From: Hyphococcus sp.
GTDB taxonomy: Bacteria; Pseudomonadota; Alphaproteobacteria; Caulobacterales; Parvularculaceae
Assembly (NCBI GenBank): GCA_021604585.1
Contig: BQJG01000003.1
Span: 36,312-100,311 of the forward strand
Length of the DNA stretch: 64,000 bases
Reading direction: 5' to 3'
Below, piece by piece: positions 9,066-19,115 of the stretch (positions are counted from its first letter, which is position 1; every line of letters starts with the position of its first letter). Below the pieces are notes generated by a model, which saw only the letters and a list, made by a program, of their open reading frames with translations, was not told the DNA's origin and made no database searches. The position numbers and the translations under genes are program-made.

Positions 9066-9093
9066 TTGCGGGTCCCAAACCCCCTCCTTATAT
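9066..9093 (+). promoter_or_regulatory. Possible dnaK promoter
   Basis: The stretch 8923-9262 holds no gene: a terminator, then about 220 bases of dnaK leader. Within it TTGCGG (9066-9071) and TTATAT (9088-9093) are spaced by 16 bases, acceptable for a sigma-70 type promoter. The C-rich block just before TTATAT also recalls heat-shock -10 elements, but no clear CTTGAA box is seen at the right distance. This would give a leader of about 160 bases. Weakly supported. Confidence 0.3.
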
Positions 9094-9262
9094 CCCGCCA
9101 GAACGCGGGGCTTGGCCTGATGACGGGCCGCAGCATCGCATCTGTCAAATGTCACAATAGGGGCGTGTCCGCTTCCGGCGCTTACTCGGCGCCAATCGTC
9201 TGTTGAGGGCCAAAAGGCCGGAAATAACGGGACAAGCTCGCTGAAACGGAGAAGAGACGAAA

Positions 9263-11191
<1,929 letters not shown>

Positions 11192-11209
11192 AGGCGATTG
11201 GAATAGCCG

Positions 11210-11248
11210 ATGGGGAATAGAGAAGCAAAAACCTCTGTTCCCCATTTT
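11210..11248 (+). terminator. Hairpin with T-run between dnaK and dnaJ (partial terminator or attenuator)
   Basis: ATGGGGAA (11210-11217) pairs with TTCCCCAT (11238-11245), and inside it AGAG (11219-11222) pairs with CTCT (11233-11236). TTTT ends the structure. A terminator placed inside a dnaK-dnaJ pair would lower dnaJ expression relative to dnaK. It could instead mark an mRNA processing point. Confidence 0.65.
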
Positions 11249-11286
11249 GCTATTGCCCGCCGCCTTGAAGGGGCGCGTGAAGTTTT

Positions 11287-12456
11287 ATGGCGCAAGCATG
11301 TTACTACGAAGTTTTAGGCATTGAACGCGGCGCTGACGGCGCAGCGATCAAATCGGCGTTCCGCAAGCGCGCCATGCAATACCATCCGGACCGCAACGCC
11401 GATAATCCGGAGGCGGAGAAAAAATTCAAAGAGCTCGGCGAAGCCTATGAAGTGCTTTCCGATGAGCAAAAACGCGCCGCCTATGACCGCTTCGGGCACG
11501 CAGCCTTCCAGAATGGCGGAGGCCCTGGCGGGATGGGCGGTTTTGGCGGCGCTCGCGGGTTTGCTGGTGGGGCGGGCGCGGCAGGATTTTCCGACATCTT
11601 CGACGAGATTTTCGGCGAGTTCATGGGCGGCCAGCGCGGCGGACGCCGGGCCGGGCCCGGGCGCGGCGCCGATTTAAAATACAATCTCGAAATCAACCTG
11701 GGCGACGCGTTTCGCGGCAAGAAAACAGAAATCAAGGTGCCGGGTTCCGTCTCTTGCGAGACCTGTGAAGGCTCCGGCGCCAAACCAGGCTCCGGTCCGG
11801 CCCAGTGCGGCACCTGTAAGGGCGTTGGCCGCGTGCGTGTGCAGCAAGGTTTTTTCACCATCGAACGCTCCTGTCCGCATTGCAATGGCGAAGGCCGGGT
11901 GATTGCTGATCCGTGTACGGATTGTAGTGGCCAGGGCCGGGTCCGGCGCGAGCGCACGCTTTCCGTTGATATTCCGGCCGGCATTGAGGACGGCACGCGC
12001 ATTCGTCTTTCGGGCGAGGGCGAGGCCGGTCCGCGCGGCGGGCCCGAGGGTGATCTTTATATCTTCGTGCATGTCGCCGAACATGATCTGTTCGAGCGCG
12101 ACGGGCCGGATTTGTTTTCGGTGATGCCGATCCCCATGACCACGGCGGCGCTGGGTGGTGAATTTGAAACACCCACGATCGATGGCGGGCGGGTTAAAAT
12201 CTCCGTCCCCGAAGGGTCGCAAACCGGCAAACGCTTCCGGGTGAAATCCAAAGGCATGTCGGTGTTGAACAAACAGGGGCGCGGCGATCTTTATGTCGAG
12301 ATCCAGGTGGAAACGCCCACGGGCCTCACCGCAGAACAAAAATCCCTGCTGCGCCAGTTCTGTGAATCCGGCGGCGGCGAGGCGTCATGCCCGCAATCGC
12401 GCGGCTTCCTCGACCGCGCCAAAGCGTTCTGGGAGAACGTGACCGACGGGCGGTAG
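11287..12456 (+). CDS. dnaJ: Chaperone DnaJ (Hsp40)
   Basis: A 389-residue type I Hsp40, the co-chaperone that delivers substrates to DnaK and stimulates its ATPase. The J domain (residues 1-70) carries the HPD tripeptide in YHPDRNADNPEAEKKF. A Gly-rich region (GGPGGMGGFGGARGFAGG) follows. The zinc centre at ~157-220 has four CxxCxGxG repeats: CETCEGSG, CGTCKGVG, CPHCNGEG and CTDCSGQG. The C-terminal substrate domains are complete (SVPEGSQTGKRFRVKSKGM). It starts with ATG after a short T-rich leader. It ends 4 bases before the convergent small membrane-protein gene. Confidence 0.98.
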   Translation: MAQACYYEVLGIERGADGAAIKSAFRKRAMQYHPDRNADNPEAEKKFKELGEAYEVLSDEQKRAAYDRFGHAAFQNGGGPGGMGGFGGARGFAGGAGAAGFSDIFDEIFGEFMGGQRGGRRAGPGRGADLKYNLEINLGDAFRGKKTEIKVPGSVSCETCEGSGAKPGSGPAQCGTCKGVGRVRVQQGFFTIERSCPHCNGEGRVIADPCTDCSGQGRVRRERTLSVDIPAGIEDGTRIRLSGEGEAGPRGGPEGDLYIFVHVAEHDLFERDGPDLFSVMPIPMTTAALGGEFETPTIDGGRVKISVPEGSQTGKRFRVKSKGMSVLNKQGRGDLYVEIQVETPTGLTAEQKSLLRQFCESGGGEASCPQSRGFLDRAKAFWENVTDGR

Positions 12457-12460
12457 GTGA

Positions 12461-12946
12461 TCATGCGGCGCCGACGACCTTGGCCGTTAGGTCTTGGATC
12501 GTCACCAGCCCATAAAAATAGGCAAGAATAAATAGCCAGCCGACGACTAATCCGGCCGTGAAAAGAATGTAACTAGTCCAAGCAAGGAACAACGACAGCC
12601 CTTGCCCTGTCGGACTCGGATACTCCTCTATACCTTTCAGATGCAGTCTCCAGCCGTGTAGTTTTTGCCAGATGGACAAAAATCCAGATAGGACGCCTAA
12701 AAACCCGAAGGTCGACGTGCCTGCGCCAAAGAGCGGCACAATATAGATCAGAATGGCTGCAATCGCATTGCCTTCCTCTGCGCGTGATGTGAATGCGAGC
12801 GCAGCAAATAATATACTCTGGAAGGTTAGGGTGTAAGTGACGCGATGGTCGATCAGATTATCTTCTCGCTCAATCTGTTTAACGACTCGTTCATATAGCT
12901 CGCCCCTATCTTGCTCGTTAAGCGTGATGGCTTTGTTTTTGGCCAT
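12461..12946 (-). CDS. Small multi-span membrane protein of unknown function
   Basis: A 161-residue protein. A charged cytoplasmic N-terminus (MAKNKAITLNEQDRGELYER) leads into TYTLTFQSILFAALAFT, AIAAILIYIVPLFGAG, a third hydrophobic stretch, and the C-terminal span YILFTAGLVVGWLFILAYFYG: probably four membrane segments. The pattern IEREDNLIDHRVTYTLTFQS is reminiscent of small membrane proteins whose first span begins with an N-R-x-T-W/Y-x-L-x-x-Q motif, but I cannot name the family. The ATG at 12946 has GGGGGGAGC just upstream; the longer frame to 13126 is unlikely. AT content appears higher than in the neighbours, which may hint at later acquisition. Confidence 0.7.
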   Translation of the reverse strand: MAKNKAITLNEQDRGELYERVVKQIEREDNLIDHRVTYTLTFQSILFAALAFTSRAEEGNAIAAILIYIVPLFGAGTSTFGFLGVLSGFLSIWQKLHGWRLHLKGIEEYPSPTGQGLSLFLAWTSYILFTAGLVVGWLFILAYFYGLVTIQDLTAKVVGAA

Positions 12947-13075
12947 GCTCCCCCCGAATCCAGTGTTGAAACGCGCTCCGAACCCGCGCCAGCAGACAAT
13001 CTGCGGTATTGCATTATTGCGCGCAAGACCGGCGGGTAACACTTTGGCGGGCAATGCCTGTTTTAGGAGGCAGCG

Positions 13076-13111
13076 ATGAAGAATGGCGAAGACTGCATCA
13101 GCAATGTATAG
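13076..13111 (+). other. 11-codon open reading frame with a perfect ribosome site upstream of glk
   Basis: AGGAGG (13065-13070) is followed at 5-base spacing by ATG and ten more codons (MKNGEDCISNV), then TAG at 13109-13111. It ends 54 bases before the glucokinase start. It is too short for the usual gene threshold and may be a leader peptide or chance. No attenuator helix pair is obvious between it and glk. Confidence 0.3.
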
Positions 13112-13165
13112 CTTGCAGAACGGCACGGGCGAGGGCCCGACGCCAAGGAAAAGGATTTCCTAATT

Positions 13166-14137
13166 GTGACTGAACCGTTGCCATCTTTTGCGTGGTTGGT
13201 TGATGTAGGCGGCACGAGAATACGCATCGCGAAAGTAGTTGATGGCGCGATAGTCGACACTCGCAGCCATTTAACTGGTGATTATAAAGAGCTCGGCAAC
13301 GCCTTGCGCGCGTGCTTTGAAAGCGGGGATCACGCCAACGCTGATATATTTATCGGTGCGGCCGGGCCGGTGCGCAACGGTGCCGTGTGGTTGACCAACA
13401 AGGATTTTGTGGTCGATTCAGCTGTGCTCGCAGAACAGTTTCCCGGTAAGAAAATCCATCTTCTGAATGACGTTGAGGCGGTTGCATATGGTGTGTTCGA
13501 TCCGCCGCCAGCAGTGGCCAGGGCGTTGCGGGAGGGAGAAGCAAGTCCCGGCGCCGCCAAGCTTGCGATCGTGCCGGGAACCGGGTTGGGGGCCGCCGTA
13601 GTGCTGTCCCGTCCGGGGCCCTTCGTTCTGCCGACAGAGTTCGGACAGCTTACAGCGGCGCCGGCAAAGTCGGAGCATCTTCCTTTGTTTGATGCGCTCA
13701 TCAAGCGATATGGACGCTTGCCTTCGGAGTTCCTGGTGTCGGGGCCAGGCCTGTTGCGGATCTACCATGCTTTGTCAGAGTTGGATGGCTTGGGGTCTTC
13801 GTCGCATGATGCATTGACGACTTATGAACTGTTTGATCATGCGCGGCTGGGCGATGATCCTATCGCTCAACGGACCATCGATATTTTTTCCAGCCTGCTT
13901 GGTTCAACTTGCGGCGATGGTGCGCTTGCGAACAATGCCAGCGGTGGCGTCTATCTGGCCGGCTCGCTAATGAATGCGTTTAAGGATTTGATTGCTTCGG
14001 ACGAATTTGTGTCCGCGTTCGAGCAAAAGGGGTTGATCTCGCACTTTGTGAAACCGATTCCTGTATACTTGCTGACCTTTGAGGAGCCTGTACTTGAAGG
14101 ACTTCTTGCGTATGCAGCGCGTACGTCGGAGTTCTGA
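13166..14137 (+). CDS. glk: Glucokinase (Glk family)
   Basis: A 323-residue ATP-dependent glucokinase, which makes glucose-6-phosphate for the Entner-Doudoroff or glycolytic route in the cytoplasm. The phosphate-binding loop is LVDVGGTRIRIAKV. The conserved substrate loop is HLLNDVEAVAYG, with the catalytic Asp in LND, and the adenosine motif VPGTGLGAAVV follows. The length and absence of the ROK zinc motif place it in the bacterial Glk family rather than ROK. It begins with GTG preceded by AAGGAAAAGGATTTCC. The C-terminal third is somewhat divergent. A tiny open reading frame with its own ribosome site sits just upstream. Confidence 0.88.
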   Translation: MTEPLPSFAWLVDVGGTRIRIAKVVDGAIVDTRSHLTGDYKELGNALRACFESGDHANADIFIGAAGPVRNGAVWLTNKDFVVDSAVLAEQFPGKKIHLLNDVEAVAYGVFDPPPAVARALREGEASPGAAKLAIVPGTGLGAAVVLSRPGPFVLPTEFGQLTAAPAKSEHLPLFDALIKRYGRLPSEFLVSGPGLLRIYHALSELDGLGSSSHDALTTYELFDHARLGDDPIAQRTIDIFSSLLGSTCGDGALANNASGGVYLAGSLMNAFKDLIASDEFVSAFEQKGLISHFVKPIPVYLLTFEEPVLEGLLAYAARTSEF

Positions 14138-14150
14138 AGCGGCGATTTTC

Positions 14151-15410
14151 TTATGGAGCCTCGCCCTCCACCTCCTCAAACCTGTCCGCGCTCGCCAGCT
14201 TCGGAAACAGCTTGAACCAGGACGCAGCGGCGATCAGCGACACGCAGCCGCCGAGAATGACGGCGCCGACGGGCCCTAAAAACCGCGCCGCGACGCCGCT
14301 CTCAAACTCACCAAGCTCATTCGACGCAGCGATGAAGATGAACGAAACGGACGAAACGCGTCCGCGCATGCCGTCCGGCGTTGCGTGCTGAACAATCGAC
14401 ATGCGGATAAACATCGACACCATGTCAGCGGCGCCGGTGACCGCGAGCATCGCCATCGACAGCCAGAAGAGTTCTGAAAACGCAAAGCCAAGCATGGCGA
14501 GTCCATAGATGGCGATGGCGCCAAGCAGCCACGGCCCCACCCGCCGCTCGAGCGGATTGGCCGCCAGCACAAAGGCGATGATCGCGGCGCCGAAAGCCGG
14601 CGCGGCGCGCAACAGGCCCAACCCTTCGCTGCCCACATGCAAAATATCGCGTGCAAAGACAGGCAGAAGGGCCGTCACCCCGCCAAAAAACACCACCACC
14701 AGATCGAGCGAGATCGAGCCCAAAACCAGCTTGTTGTCGCGCACATAGCGCAGCCCGTCGAAGATCATGGATAGTCCGCGCACATTGCGCACCGGCTGAT
14801 GGGTGGGCGTTCGCGCAGTGGCGAAAAAGAAAACGCCAATTGCCGTGAAACCCGCCGCCGTTGCGTAAACGAGCGGCGCACCGCCGATAAATAAAAACCC
14901 GCCAATCGCCGGGCCGATCATCGCCGCGCCCTGAAATCCTAGTGAGTTCCACGCAATCGCGGCAGGGAGTTCGTTGCGCGGGATAAGCGTCGGGTAAAGC
15001 GCGTTGGACGCCGCCGGGGTGAACGAGCTGACCGCGCCGTTCAAAAACGCCGCGCAAAAAATCGCGGGAATGGCGATATGGGCGGGCGTGAAACTTGCGG
15101 CGTATAAGCCGGCGATCACAAAGAACCGCAGCACGTTCGACCAGACCAGAATCAGTTTGCGATTAAACCGGTCCGCCGCCTGACCGCCGGGCAGGGACAA
15201 GAGCAGGATCGGCAGGAACTGCGTCAGCCCGACAAGGCCGAGCATGAACGCGCTTTCCTCAATCGAGCGCGTCAGGCGCGAGAGATCGTAAACCTGCCAG
15301 CCAATGGCGATCGCCACCATCTGCCGCTCGGCGCTGATCAGCTGCCGGGCGATCCAGTAATGGCGATAGGCTTGGTGACGGAAGATCGTCAGGGAGGGGA
15401 CGCGGCGCAT
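14151..15410 (-). CDS. MFS transporter, enterobactin-exporter-like (MFS_3 type)
   Basis: A 419-residue inner-membrane permease with about twelve hydrophobic spans. The N-terminus FRHQAYRHYWIARQLISAERQM and the loop LSLPGGQAADRFNRKLIL between spans 2 and 3 (the MFS GxxxDRxxRK signature) fit the exporter group related to EntS. The RIRM-like segment MFIRMSIVQHATPDGMRGRVSS is the usual motif of the second half in this group. The substrate cannot be read from sequence; siderophore, drug or metabolite efflux are all possible. It is convergent with glk (13 bases between stops) and divergent from the sulfotransferase gene. Confidence 0.85.
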   Translation of the reverse strand: MRRVPSLTIFRHQAYRHYWIARQLISAERQMVAIAIGWQVYDLSRLTRSIEESAFMLGLVGLTQFLPILLLSLPGGQAADRFNRKLILVWSNVLRFFVIAGLYAASFTPAHIAIPAIFCAAFLNGAVSSFTPAASNALYPTLIPRNELPAAIAWNSLGFQGAAMIGPAIGGFLFIGGAPLVYATAAGFTAIGVFFFATARTPTHQPVRNVRGLSMIFDGLRYVRDNKLVLGSISLDLVVVFFGGVTALLPVFARDILHVGSEGLGLLRAAPAFGAAIIAFVLAANPLERRVGPWLLGAIAIYGLAMLGFAFSELFWLSMAMLAVTGAADMVSMFIRMSIVQHATPDGMRGRVSSVSFIFIAASNELGEFESGVAARFLGPVGAVILGGCVSLIAAASWFKLFPKLASADRFEEVEGEAP

Positions 15411-15529
15411 ATTGCGCGCAACCTAGGCCGCACCGATTTATGCGCAACTGATAAATCATCATTTCACCATGGCTTGATCTTCCCGGGCGGCGCTGCGAGG
15501 CTCCGTGCGAATTTCTGAAGGGGATGGAC

Positions 15530-16225
15530 ATGTCGTTGAAAGTCATCGGCGCCGGATTGGGCCGTACGGGAACCGCATCGCTGAAAGTCGCGCTGGAAAC
15601 GCTTGGTTTCGGCAAGTGTCACCACATGAGCGAAGTGTTCGGATCGCCGCAGCAGGTCGATTTGTGGACGAAAGCTGCCGACGGGGCGCCCGACTGGCCG
15701 GCGACCTTTGATGGCTATGGCGCAGCGGTGGATTTTCCGACGGCGGCCTTCTGGCGTGAATTGGCGGCGTTTTATCCGGATGCGAAAATCATCCTCTCCG
15801 TCCGCGACGCAGAAAAATGGTGGCAATCGACGCAAGAAACCATCCTCAGCCCGCTTGCGGTGAAATCGATGCCGGGCATGCCCTTTGGACCTGTGGTGAA
15901 GAATGTGGTGTGGCGGTTTTTCGACAATGAAATACACGACCATGATCACCTGACCGCCGCCTTTAATCGCCATACAGAAGAAGTGAAAAAGGCGATTCCG
16001 AAAGAGCGCCTGCTCGTGTTTGAAGCGAAAGACGGCTGGGCGCCGCTCTGTGAATTTCTGGGCAAAGATATCCCGAGCGAGGCTTATCCGCGGGTAAACT
16101 CCAAGGAAGAAATGCGGCCGATGATGGAGGCCATGGCGGCGCAGTTTGAAGCAGGCCTCAGCGCAGAAGAGCTGAACAAAATGAACCAGACGGTTCGCGA
16201 CACGGTGCATGGCCGCAAATCCTGA
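15530..16225 (+). CDS. Sulfotransferase family protein (Sulfotransfer_4 type)
   Basis: A 231-residue protein whose N-terminus KVIGAGLGRTGTASLKVALE is the PAPS 5'-phosphosulfate loop of sulfotransferases. ILSVRDAEKWWQSTQETI matches the 3'-phosphate-binding segment. The family (Sulfotransfer_4, P-loop NTPase fold) is common in alphaproteobacteria, but substrates are mostly unknown. AAGGGG sits six bases before the ATG at 15530; the earlier ATG at 15524 would overlap that ribosome site. The gene stands alone, divergent from the MFS exporter. It could instead be a P-loop protein without sulfotransfer activity. Confidence 0.8.
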   Translation: MSLKVIGAGLGRTGTASLKVALETLGFGKCHHMSEVFGSPQQVDLWTKAADGAPDWPATFDGYGAAVDFPTAAFWRELAAFYPDAKIILSVRDAEKWWQSTQETILSPLAVKSMPGMPFGPVVKNVVWRFFDNEIHDHDHLTAAFNRHTEEVKKAIPKERLLVFEAKDGWAPLCEFLGKDIPSEAYPRVNSKEEMRPMMEAMAAQFEAGLSAEELNKMNQTVRDTVHGRKS

Positions 16226-16355
16226 ATGCGCGGTGATGCTGACGCATATTATCGCCGTTGCAAAATCGCGGTTTTGAAAATGGCGCGGTGTTTGGCGGCT
16301 ATGGGATGGGCGACTTCAACCAGTTCCTACATCTCGATCTGCAAATGGAGATGAC

Positions 16356-16703
16356 ATGACCAAAGACATTCTATTTCTGCTGGCGCCCGGCTTTGAAGCG
16401 AATGGTCGCCGCGAGTTCTGCCCTGAATGCGCAGAAATGTGGGGTGTACTGAGTTATTTTCCAGCGATCAAGGAAGCGCTCGACATTCGTTATGAGCCGC
16501 TTTCCCATCCGCGCGCCGGGCTGACGGCGCTGCTGGGCGACGGCGAGTGGAACTGTCCGACCTTGGTGTTGACGGAAGGCGTCGACGCCGGACCGCACGC
16601 AAAGGTCAAAACCGCAAACGGCGCGCGGTTTCTCGACAACGCCCGCGACATTGCGAAATATTTCGCTCATCGCTATGGAACCCCATTCCCGCGTGGCAGC
16701 TAA
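16356..16703 (+). CDS. DUF3088 family thioredoxin-fold protein
   Basis: A 115-residue cytoplasmic protein matching DUF3088: DILFLLAPGFEANG, then FCPECAEMWGVLSYFP with a CxxC pair near residues 27-30. The pattern of a central NCPTLVL strand with the proline typical of thioredoxin folds also fits. The C-terminus FLDNARDIAKYFAHRYG resembles glutathione-transferase N-domain ends. The reaction is unknown. The ATG follows GGAGATGAC. It lies 23 bases before dapB on the same strand and the two may be cotranscribed, though no functional link is evident. Confidence 0.75.
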   Translation: MTKDILFLLAPGFEANGRREFCPECAEMWGVLSYFPAIKEALDIRYEPLSHPRAGLTALLGDGEWNCPTLVLTEGVDAGPHAKVKTANGARFLDNARDIAKYFAHRYGTPFPRGS

Positions 16704-16726
16704 GCCGCACCAAAGGAGCCGTTTCA

Positions 16727-17533
16727 GTGGCCAGTAAAACATCCATTCTTGTCGCCGGCGCCGGCGGGCGCATGGGCCGGGCGGTGGTCGCGGAGATCCT
16801 GAAAACCCCGGGCGCGACGCTGGCGGGCGGTTTTGAGCGTCCCGGCGGGCTGGATATTGGTAAAGACATCGGCATCCTCGCCGGCCTTGATGCGCTGGGG
16901 CTGACGGTCGAAGACGCGCCGTCAAAGGGATTGAGTCACGCGGGGGCATTGATCGATTTCACCGCGCCCAAGGCCTCGGTTGAGAACGCCCGCGCGGCCG
17001 CGGAAAAGGGCGTCGCCCATGTGATTGGCACCACCGGATTGTCGGCGTCCGAAGAGGCCGCCATTACGGAGGCCGCGAAGACCATCCCCATCGTCAAATC
17101 CGGCAATATGAGCGTCGGCGTTAATGTGCTGATGGCGCTGGTGGAGGCGGGCGCGAAGGCGCTGTCAGATGATTACGATATCGAAATCTTCGAGGCCCAC
17201 CATAGGGCAAAGGCCGACGCGCCGTCGGGCACGGCCTTGATGCTGGGCGCGGCGGCTGCGCGCGGGCGCGGGGTTGATCTCGCCGGCAAACGCGCCTCGG
17301 GCGAGCGCTCGGGGCGACGCAAAACCGGCGATATCGGCTTTTCGGTTTCCCGTGGCGGCGGCATTGTCGGCGACCATCGCGTGACTTTTGCGGGCGCGCA
17401 GGAAGTCATCACGCTTTCTCATTCAGCCATCGACCGGGGCCTTTTCGCCAAGGGCGCCGTGGCGGCGGCGCGCTGGGCCATGGGCAAACCGCCAGGTCTT
17501 TATTCCATGCGCGACGTGCTCGGTCTCAACTAG
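16727..17533 (+). CDS. dapB: 4-hydroxy-tetrahydrodipicolinate reductase
   Basis: A 268-residue DapB. It reduces the dapA product with NAD(P)H on the way to meso-diaminopimelate and lysine, needed for peptidoglycan. The Rossmann loop is VAGAGGRMGRAV, VIGTTGLSASEEAA follows, and the catalytic segment IFEAHHRAKADAPSGTAL carries the family His-His and the substrate Lys and PSGTA motif. The protein ends with the usual GLYSMRDVLGLN. The start is a GTG eight bases after AAAGGAG; the longer ATG frame reaches into DUF3088 and is rejected. The length is normal for the family. Confidence 0.96.
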   Translation: MASKTSILVAGAGGRMGRAVVAEILKTPGATLAGGFERPGGLDIGKDIGILAGLDALGLTVEDAPSKGLSHAGALIDFTAPKASVENARAAAEKGVAHVIGTTGLSASEEAAITEAAKTIPIVKSGNMSVGVNVLMALVEAGAKALSDDYDIEIFEAHHRAKADAPSGTALMLGAAAARGRGVDLAGKRASGERSGRRKTGDIGFSVSRGGGIVGDHRVTFAGAQEVITLSHSAIDRGLFAKGAVAAARWAMGKPPGLYSMRDVLGLN

Positions 17534-17624
17534 GCGTCTTGGTTAAAGCTGCAATTCGAACAATCGCCTAGATCATACTGAAACCAAGCGCCGCCAAAGT
17601 AGGGCCTCATTGAAGGGGCCTTGC

Positions 17625-18149
17625 ATGCGTACGGAAATTCTCGCTGCTGCTGGAATTGTCGCCGCCGCCATTGTCGGCGTGCGCGCCATAGATGCGCGCC
17701 AGGAAGCGGCAGGGGAAGCCCCGTCCGCCGCGCCGGAACTGACGCTCGCGTCTGCGCAAGCCGCACCTTCCGGCTGGGGCGATGAAGTGCGCATTAGCGC
17801 CTCGCCTGACCGGCAATATTACGTGAATGCAGAGGTCAACCGCCGCTCGGCCCGGTTTCTGGTCGACACCGGTGCGAGCTATGTGGCCTTGCGCGATTCC
17901 GATGCGCGCAACGCCGGCATCTATACATCGTATGCGGATTATAAATATCCGGTGCACACGGCCAATGGCGAAACCAAAGCCGCTTTTGTCACCATTGAAG
18001 AAATCGAAATCGAAGGACTTCGCCTTGAAGGCGTCAAAGCCTTCATCCTCCAGGACGAACAGCTTGCGGTGAACCTGTTGGGCATGAGCTTTCTCTCGCG
18101 TCTTGAAAGCGTCGAAGCCCGTAAAGGCGAGTTGGTGCTGCGCGGCTGA
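17625..18149 (+). CDS. Retropepsin-like aspartic protease (TIGR02281 type)
   Basis: A 174-residue protein with an N-terminal anchor or signal segment (MRTEILAAAGIVAAAIVGVRA). One retropepsin domain starts YYVNAEVNRRSARFLVDTGASYVAL, where LVDTGAS is the single catalytic D-T-G. The LLGMSFLSRLE segment near the end is the family's second conserved block. Such single-domain proteases must dimerise to act and probably face the periplasm. Clan AA proteases of this type are common in alphaproteobacteria, and their substrates are generally not known. The ribosome site AAGGGG precedes the ATG; a TTG 15 bases upstream is the alternative. Confidence 0.85.
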   Translation: MRTEILAAAGIVAAAIVGVRAIDARQEAAGEAPSAAPELTLASAQAAPSGWGDEVRISASPDRQYYVNAEVNRRSARFLVDTGASYVALRDSDARNAGIYTSYADYKYPVHTANGETKAAFVTIEEIEIEGLRLEGVKAFILQDEQLAVNLLGMSFLSRLESVEARKGELVLRG

Positions 18150-18162
18150 ACAACCCCGTTCG

Positions 18163-19101
18163 CTACACAATGCGCCAGTTAAACCCAACCAGTTTTTCAC
18201 TTTCTTGCCAGAGTCGCGCGGCGACTCTTTCTTTACGCGCGCGCCCGGCAACGCTGGCGTCGCTAACGGGCCCGCGCGCTTCCATAAAGCCGGTGGGTCC
18301 GTAATAAGCGCCGGGAACCGCTTCGGTTCCGGCCGCGCACAACACCGTTGGAATTGCACCATTGTAGGAAGGCTGCGCCATGAGCGGATTGGTGAGCTTA
18401 TAGAGCGCGTTCAAAAATCCCGACGGACCAGTGTCCTGCAGCGCGGTGTTTGAATAACCGGGATGACACGCCATGCATGAAACGGAACTGCTCACGGCTT
18501 TCAGTTTTCGATCAAGCTCCAGTGCAAACATCAAATTGGCGAGTTTGCTCTGGGTATAGGCTTTGGTCGGGTCATAGCCCTTGGTCAGCATCAGATCGTT
18601 GAAATTTATTTTACCATATTTGTGCGCGATGCTGGAAACAACAACGACGCGTCCTTTCGCGGCGTTGACTAAATCAAACAACAACCCGCCCAATAAAAAA
18701 TGGCCGAGATGATTGGTGCCGAACTGCATCTCAAACCCATCGGCGGTTTGTTGTTGCGGTGTTTGCATGATGCCAGCGTTGTTGACCAACGCATCGAGCC
18801 GGTCAGTTTTGTTTCTGAGTTCATCGGCAGCCTGCCGAACGGAGGCAAGGCTCGTAAGGTCGAGGCGCACCTGATCGCACTTGCCTTTTGCAACCATGCT
18901 GATCTCGGCGAGCGCGGCTACGCCTTTGTCGGTGTTGCGGCAACCAATGATGACATCACCACCCGCCGCCGCCAGCATTTTCGCCGCCTCTAACCCGATG
19001 CCGGAATTGCCACCGGTAATGAAATAGGTCTTGCCAGCAAGGCTCGGCAACTGATCGGGCTTCCAATCAGAAAAACCGCTATTCACAATGTTTTTTTTCA
19101 C
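18163..19101 (-). CDS. Short-chain dehydrogenase/reductase (retinol dehydrogenase/WWOX-like)
   Basis: A 312-residue NAD(P)-dependent oxidoreductase of the classical SDR type. The cofactor loop is FITGGNSGIGLEAAK, NNAGIM is conserved, the catalytic Ser lies in VVVSSIAHKYG and the Tyr/Lys pair in AYTQSKLANLMF. The length and the DLTSLASVRQAADEL segment match the retinol-dehydrogenase or protochlorophyllide-reductase-like SDRs. The substrate is unknown. The GTG at 19101 follows AAAGGAACATCCTCT; an alternative GTG at 19119 would overlap the upstream peptidase stop. The tight spacing to the M24 peptidase gene suggests one transcript. Confidence 0.88.
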   Translation of the reverse strand: MKKNIVNSGFSDWKPDQLPSLAGKTYFITGGNSGIGLEAAKMLAAAGGDVIIGCRNTDKGVAALAEISMVAKGKCDQVRLDLTSLASVRQAADELRNKTDRLDALVNNAGIMQTPQQQTADGFEMQFGTNHLGHFLLGGLLFDLVNAAKGRVVVVSSIAHKYGKINFNDLMLTKGYDPTKAYTQSKLANLMFALELDRKLKAVSSSVSCMACHPGYSNTALQDTGPSGFLNALYKLTNPLMAQPSYNGAIPTVLCAAGTEAVPGAYYGPTGFMEARGPVSDASVAGRARKERVAARLWQESEKLVGFNWRIV

Positions 19102-19115
19102 AGAGGATGTTCCTT

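Noticed and set aside
16226..16356. 42-codon frame between the sulfotransferase and DUF3088 genes
   Set aside because: It has no ribosome site and no recognisable features; it is likely chance.
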